NCBI GenBank assembly: GCA_021647365.1
Contig: JAKIUW010000004.1
Span: 62,001 to 126,000 of the forward strand
Origin: Cocleimonas sp.
GTDB lineage: Bacteria; Pseudomonadota; Gammaproteobacteria; Thiotrichales; Thiotrichaceae
Direction: 5' to 3'
Length of the DNA stretch: 64,000 nt
Numbering within the stretch: the stretch's first letter is position 1; each line of letters opens with the position of its first letter. Made by a program: the position numbers and the translations under genes. Below are positions 60,960-64,000 of the stretch, piece after piece. Below the pieces are notes generated by a model. It searched no databases. It was not told the DNA's origin and saw only the letters and a program-made list of their open reading frames with translations.

Positions 60960-62252
60960 CTAGCTATCCGAGTTCACTAAGTCTGAGAACTTCATCTTTT
61001 CGTCTTTAATCTTTGCTTTTTCTAGCACCCAATCAACAATCATTTCTTCCATAACAGAAGCTTCTATTGTTTGCATCGCTTGTTGATTTGTACGGTAGTA
61101 CTCGATCAATGCTTGTGGGTCTTCATAACTAGCTGCCAATGTTTGCAACATTTCATCAACTTTAGTTTGATCTTTTTCCAGTTTATTGACAGTAATAACT
61201 TCACCAACAATCAAACCTAATTTAACACGACGTGCTGCTTGCTCTTCGAACATTTCATCTGGCAAGCTTGAAAGATCAGCGCCCTGTGAATTTTGTGCCA
61301 TTTCATTACGAACTTGCTGAATCTCATCTTTAACTAGAGACTTTGGCAAATCAATTTCATGTATCTCGTGCAAACCTTCCATTACTGACTGCTTTACACG
61401 ACTTTTAATACGCTGTTCTAGCTCGCGCTCCATATTTGATTTGATTTCAGCTTTAAAGCTTTTCTCTGTACCGTCTTCAATACCAAACTTCTTAATAAAG
61501 TCTTTATCAACTTTCGGTAGTGCTGGCGCGCTTACCGTTTTAACGTTTAAAGTGAACTTTGCTGTTTTGCCTTTTAGGTTTTCTGCTGGATACTCTTCTG
61601 GGAAAGTCACATCAGCTTCTTTTGTCGCACCTGTTTTCATACCGATCAGTGCTTTTTCAAAGTCTTTAAGCATGCGTCCTTCACCAAGCTCTACAGAAAA
61701 ATCTTCTGCTGCTCCGCCTTCAAAGGTTTCTCCATCTAATTTACCATCAAAATCTACGACTAATAAGTCACCTTTCTTAGCAGCACGCTTAACTTCTTTC
61801 CAATCTTTTTGCTGGGTACGCAATGTTTCGATCATCTCATCAACATCAGCCGCCATGATTTTAACGGCTGGTTGCTTAACCTCCATCTTTGAAACATCCG
61901 CTATTTTGAATTGAGGGTAAATATCAAAGGTTGCCGTGTACTCTAAATCTTTACCCGGCTCAAGCGTGGTTGCATCAATCTGAGGCATACCTGCTACTTT
62001 CAATTTCTCCTGTTCTGCTGCTTCGTAGAATGTTGATTGGAATATTTCACCAACCACTTCTTGATAAACTGAATCACCATACTGCTGGCTAACTACACTC
62101 ATTGGCACTTTACCAGGACGAAAACCGTCAATTTTCACTCTGCCTCGCATTGACTTTAAGCGAGTATCAACTTCGCCATCAACACGCTCTGCAGGGATAA
62201 CAATAGTTAATTTACGTTCGATATTACCAGTGGATTCAACTGAAACTTGCAT
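60960..62252 (-). CDS. tig: Trigger factor
   Basis: A 430-residue ribosome-bound chaperone. N-terminal ribosome-binding GFRPGKVPMSVV near 43-54, an FKBP-like isomerase domain (VVDFDGKLDGETFEGG near 160), and a C-terminal helical cradle. Start set at MQVSVESTG, four codons inside a longer frame, equal in length to E. coli TF. Follows tRNA-Leu by 65 bases and heads tig-clpP. Confidence 0.96.
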   Translation of the reverse strand: MQVSVESTGNIERKLTIVIPAERVDGEVDTRLKSMRGRVKIDGFRPGKVPMSVVSQQYGDSVYQEVVGEIFQSTFYEAAEQEKLKVAGMPQIDATTLEPGKDLEYTATFDIYPQFKIADVSKMEVKQPAVKIMAADVDEMIETLRTQQKDWKEVKRAAKKGDLLVVDFDGKLDGETFEGGAAEDFSVELGEGRMLKDFEKALIGMKTGATKEADVTFPEEYPAENLKGKTAKFTLNVKTVSAPALPKVDKDFIKKFGIEDGTEKSFKAEIKSNMERELEQRIKSRVKQSVMEGLHEIHEIDLPKSLVKDEIQQVRNEMAQNSQGADLSSLPDEMFEEQAARRVKLGLIVGEVITVNKLEKDQTKVDEMLQTLAASYEDPQALIEYYRTNQQAMQTIEASVMEEMIVDWVLEKAKIKDEKMKFSDLVNSDS

Positions 62253-62316
62253 GGATAACCTCATTCCAAATCTAAGCTAGATTTGAACATCTTCTTAAAA
62301 TTGAAATATAAAATAA

Positions 62317-62401
<85 letters not shown>

Positions 62402-62497
62402 AAAAAATGCGATTATACAGATGTATAATCTAATGGGACAATCATTTATTGAGCAATATTTTCATTTGGTAGAAATGTAAATATTGCTTATAAAATA

Positions 62498-62574
62498 TGG
62501 GGTGGATAATGGGACTCGAACCCACGACGACCGGCATCACAAGCCGGGGCTCTACCAACTGAGCTATACCCACC
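62498..62574 (-). tRNA. tRNA-His (GTG)
   Basis: Minus strand starts GGTGGGTATAGCTCAG with the extra 5' G (G-1) facing C73, the identity mark of tRNA-His. Anticodon loop TTGTGAT gives GTG. CCA encoded. Confidence 0.96.
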
Positions 62575-62631
62575 ATATTATGTGCTATTAAAAACACCGC
62601 CAAAAATTAAGCTCATATCATGTCAAACTCA

Positions 62632-62708
<77 letters not shown>

Positions 62709-62747
62709 ATAACGAGAACGACCACTTCTTTTAATAAGAATAAAAAA

Positions 62748-62824
62748 TGGTCGGGATAGAGAGATTCGAACTCCCGACATCCTGCACCCAAAGCAGGCGC
62801 GCTACCAGACTGCGCTATATCCCG
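62748..62824 (-). tRNA. tRNA-Pro (TGG)
   Basis: Minus strand starts CGGGATATAGCGCAGTCTGG; loop TTTGGGT gives anticodon TGG with G37. CCA encoded. First tRNA of the Pro-Arg-His-Leu cluster; the promoter should lie just after 62824. Confidence 0.96.
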
Positions 62825-62970
62825 AATTACTTCATTTGGCGACAAAACACTCTGTCAACTAAATAGAAGAGCGCGAATGATACGCATCTAATTTATTTTC
62901 GTCAACCTCATATTGGCTCAAAAACAGCACTATTTGCCCTTCTTGCAAAGAAAATTAAATATGGAAGATT

Positions 62971-63005
62971 AAAAGCACACCCCCCCACTTTTACAGGGTG
63001 TTTTT
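62971..63005 (+). repeat. C-tract repeat, copy 16 (short-hairpin form)
   Basis: AAAAGCACACCCCCCC, ACTTTTACA, GGGTGTTTTT. ACACCC pairs with GGGTGT and T5 follows, as in copy 1. In the gap between the TRAP gene 3' end and the tRNA-Pro start. Confidence 0.85.
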
Positions 63006-63036
63006 GCCTCTGTAACCACAATTTATAATAATTACT

Positions 63037-63139
63037 CAGATTGCTCCTAGGGCTCGTTAGTTCAAGGCGGACAAAGTGAGCTTGCTACTGCAAGTGATCT
63101 TTGTCCAACACGGAAATAGCGAATCCTAGGAGTGATCTG
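63037..63139. repeat. 103-bp palindromic element before the TRAP gene
   Basis: Outer arms CAGATTGCTCCTAGG (63037-63051) and its inverted partner (63125-63139) agree at 13 of 15. Inside, GGACAAAG (63069-63076) pairs with CTTTGTCC (63099-63106) and CTTGC with GCAAG at the tip. It ends ten bases before the TRAP stop. MITE-like or a large terminator structure; no coding capacity. Confidence 0.6.
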
Positions 63140-63148
63140 TGCAATTAT

Positions 63149-64000
63149 TTATTTGTAGCCATGTAATTTGTCAAACATCTCTGGCACAAATAATGATATT
63201 TGCGGCACAAAGGTTATCAACATCAAGAAGGCAAGCAAGAACAATAGCCAAGGTAATGAGGCGCTAATCGCCCAGCCCATACTTTTGTTGGTTATGCCTG
63301 ATATGACAAATAGGTTCAGCCCCACGGGCGGCGTTATCATGCCTATTTCCATATTCACTACCATGATGATGCCGAGGTGGATTGGATCAATGCCTAATTG
63401 TGTTGCTATCGGGAAGAGAATTGGTGCCATAATTAACAGGATTGCTGATGGTTCCATAAAGTTACCCGCAATCAATAGCAACACATTGACCACTAACAAG
63501 AAGCCCCATGCGGGCAGACCCCATTCAATAATGGTTCCTGCTATTTGATGCGGTATGCGCTCTGTGGTTAGCACATGAGCAAATAAGATGGCGTTACCGA
63601 TGACAAACAACAGCATGATGGACACTTTTGAGGCATCTAAAATAACTTTTTGCACATCTTTATCAAAAAAACTTTTCGGGAGTGCTGTTACCATTTTTAT
63701 ACTATTTCTGGTGACCGCACCACCGATACTTTCTCCTTCGTTTCTCCAAGAAACATTCTGTAACGGTCCAAAATCTCGATAACCAAACACAGCGATAAAG
63801 TAGGCATATACACAAGCCACAGCTGCCGCTTCTGTCGGGCTTGCGATGCCGCCATAGATTGCACCCAGCACGATGAAAATCAGCATCAAACCACCCGAAG
63901 CTACAAGACCTGACTTTGCAATTTTCTTAAAACCAGGGAAAGGGGACGATGGTAAGCCTTTGATACGCGCATAGATGTAAATAACAATCATCAAAAATAC
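63149..64000 (-). CDS. TRAP transporter large permease (DctM), 3' part
   Basis: C-terminal 284 or so residues of a DctM-type 12-helix permease; the 5' end lies beyond the window. Hydrophobic segments alternate with family motifs GAIYGGIASPTEAAAVACVY, EPSAILLIMAPILFPIA and INTMV-type GIIMVVNMEIGMITPPVGLN. It would import organic acids or similar with a sodium gradient, together with small permease and binding subunits not seen here. Confidence 0.9.
   Translation of the reverse strand, partial: VFLMIVIYIYARIKGLPSSPFPGFKKIAKSGLVASGGLMLIFIVLGAIYGGIASPTEAAAVACVYAYFIAVFGYRDFGPLQNVSWRNEGESIGGAVTRNSIKMVTALPKSFFDKDVQKVILDASKVSIMLLFVIGNAILFAHVLTTERIPHQIAGTIIEWGLPAWGFLLVVNVLLLIAGNFMEPSAILLIMAPILFPIATQLGIDPIHLGIIMVVNMEIGMITPPVGLNLFVISGITNKSMGWAISASLPWLLFLLAFLMLITFVPQISLFVPEMFDKLHGYK

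Overview
The window looks like the chromosome of an AT-rich, sulfur-oxidising, probably autotrophic gammaproteobacterium. The evidence is a complete aprM-aprB-aprA set (dissimilatory APS reductase of the sulfur-oxidiser type), a phosphoribulokinase, and typical gammaproteobacterial blocks: pilMNOPQ next to mrcA, aroK-aroB, tig-clpP-clpX-lon-hupB, dnaQ-rnhA, bamE/rnfH/ratA/smpB, and a Pro-Arg-His-Leu tRNA cluster. Species cannot be named from the sequence alone. No rRNA, CRISPR array, phage or plasmid replication module was seen.

Layout. 0-9.3 kb: rimO, prkB, a 2Fe-2S/flavin reductase and a class Ia ribonucleotide reductase (nrdA, nrdB) whose promoter has two NrdR boxes and a DnaA box. 9.3-26.5 kb is the accessory part: a HipA-like kinase gene overlapping an unrecognised partner, a PhnA/YjdM-like protein, rhomboid protease, secreted hydrolase, a glutathione-transferase gene and its decayed duplicate, small redox and stress proteins, a TAXI-type binding protein joined to a sensor with no output domain, ampD, rep, and a dead IS4-family element. 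26.5-46.4 kb is housekeeping: dgt, aroB-aroK, the type IV pilus secretin operon, mrcA, hemE, yqeY-rpsU, bamE, rnfH-ratA, smpB, dnaQ-rnhA, mltD, ygfA. 46.4-64 kb: mtaB, ppiD, an FKBP-type isomerase and a small conserved-looking ORF beside aprMBA, then tRNA-Asp/Val, hupB, lon, clpX, clpP, tig, four tRNAs, and the 3' part of a TRAP transporter permease gene.

The most striking non-gene signal is a dispersed repeat family built on GCACACCCCCC-YAS-TTTTACATGATG. I count 16 loci (about 24 arms) in 64 kb. Fifteen sit at or just after a gene 3' end. Six are inverted pairs forming hairpins of up to 35 perfect base pairs, and three of these lie exactly between convergent genes (prkB/reductase, mrcA/hemE, smpB/dnaQ). 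One copy supplies the last codons and stop codon of ygfA. They look like mobile or amplified bidirectional terminators; a REP/MITE-like or DNA-uptake-sequence origin is possible, and no mobilising enzyme is visible here. Other palindromic elements include an ERIC-like 125-bp unit after nrdA, a 158-bp MITE with a 5-bp flanking duplication between pilM and mrcA, and a 103-bp element before the TRAP gene.

Functional links: APS reductase AprBA would pass electrons through AprM to the membrane while phosphoribulokinase feeds the Calvin cycle. Trigger factor, ClpXP, Lon and PpiD form a protein quality-control stretch. PilM-Q supply the pilus alignment complex and secretin, which may also serve DNA uptake.
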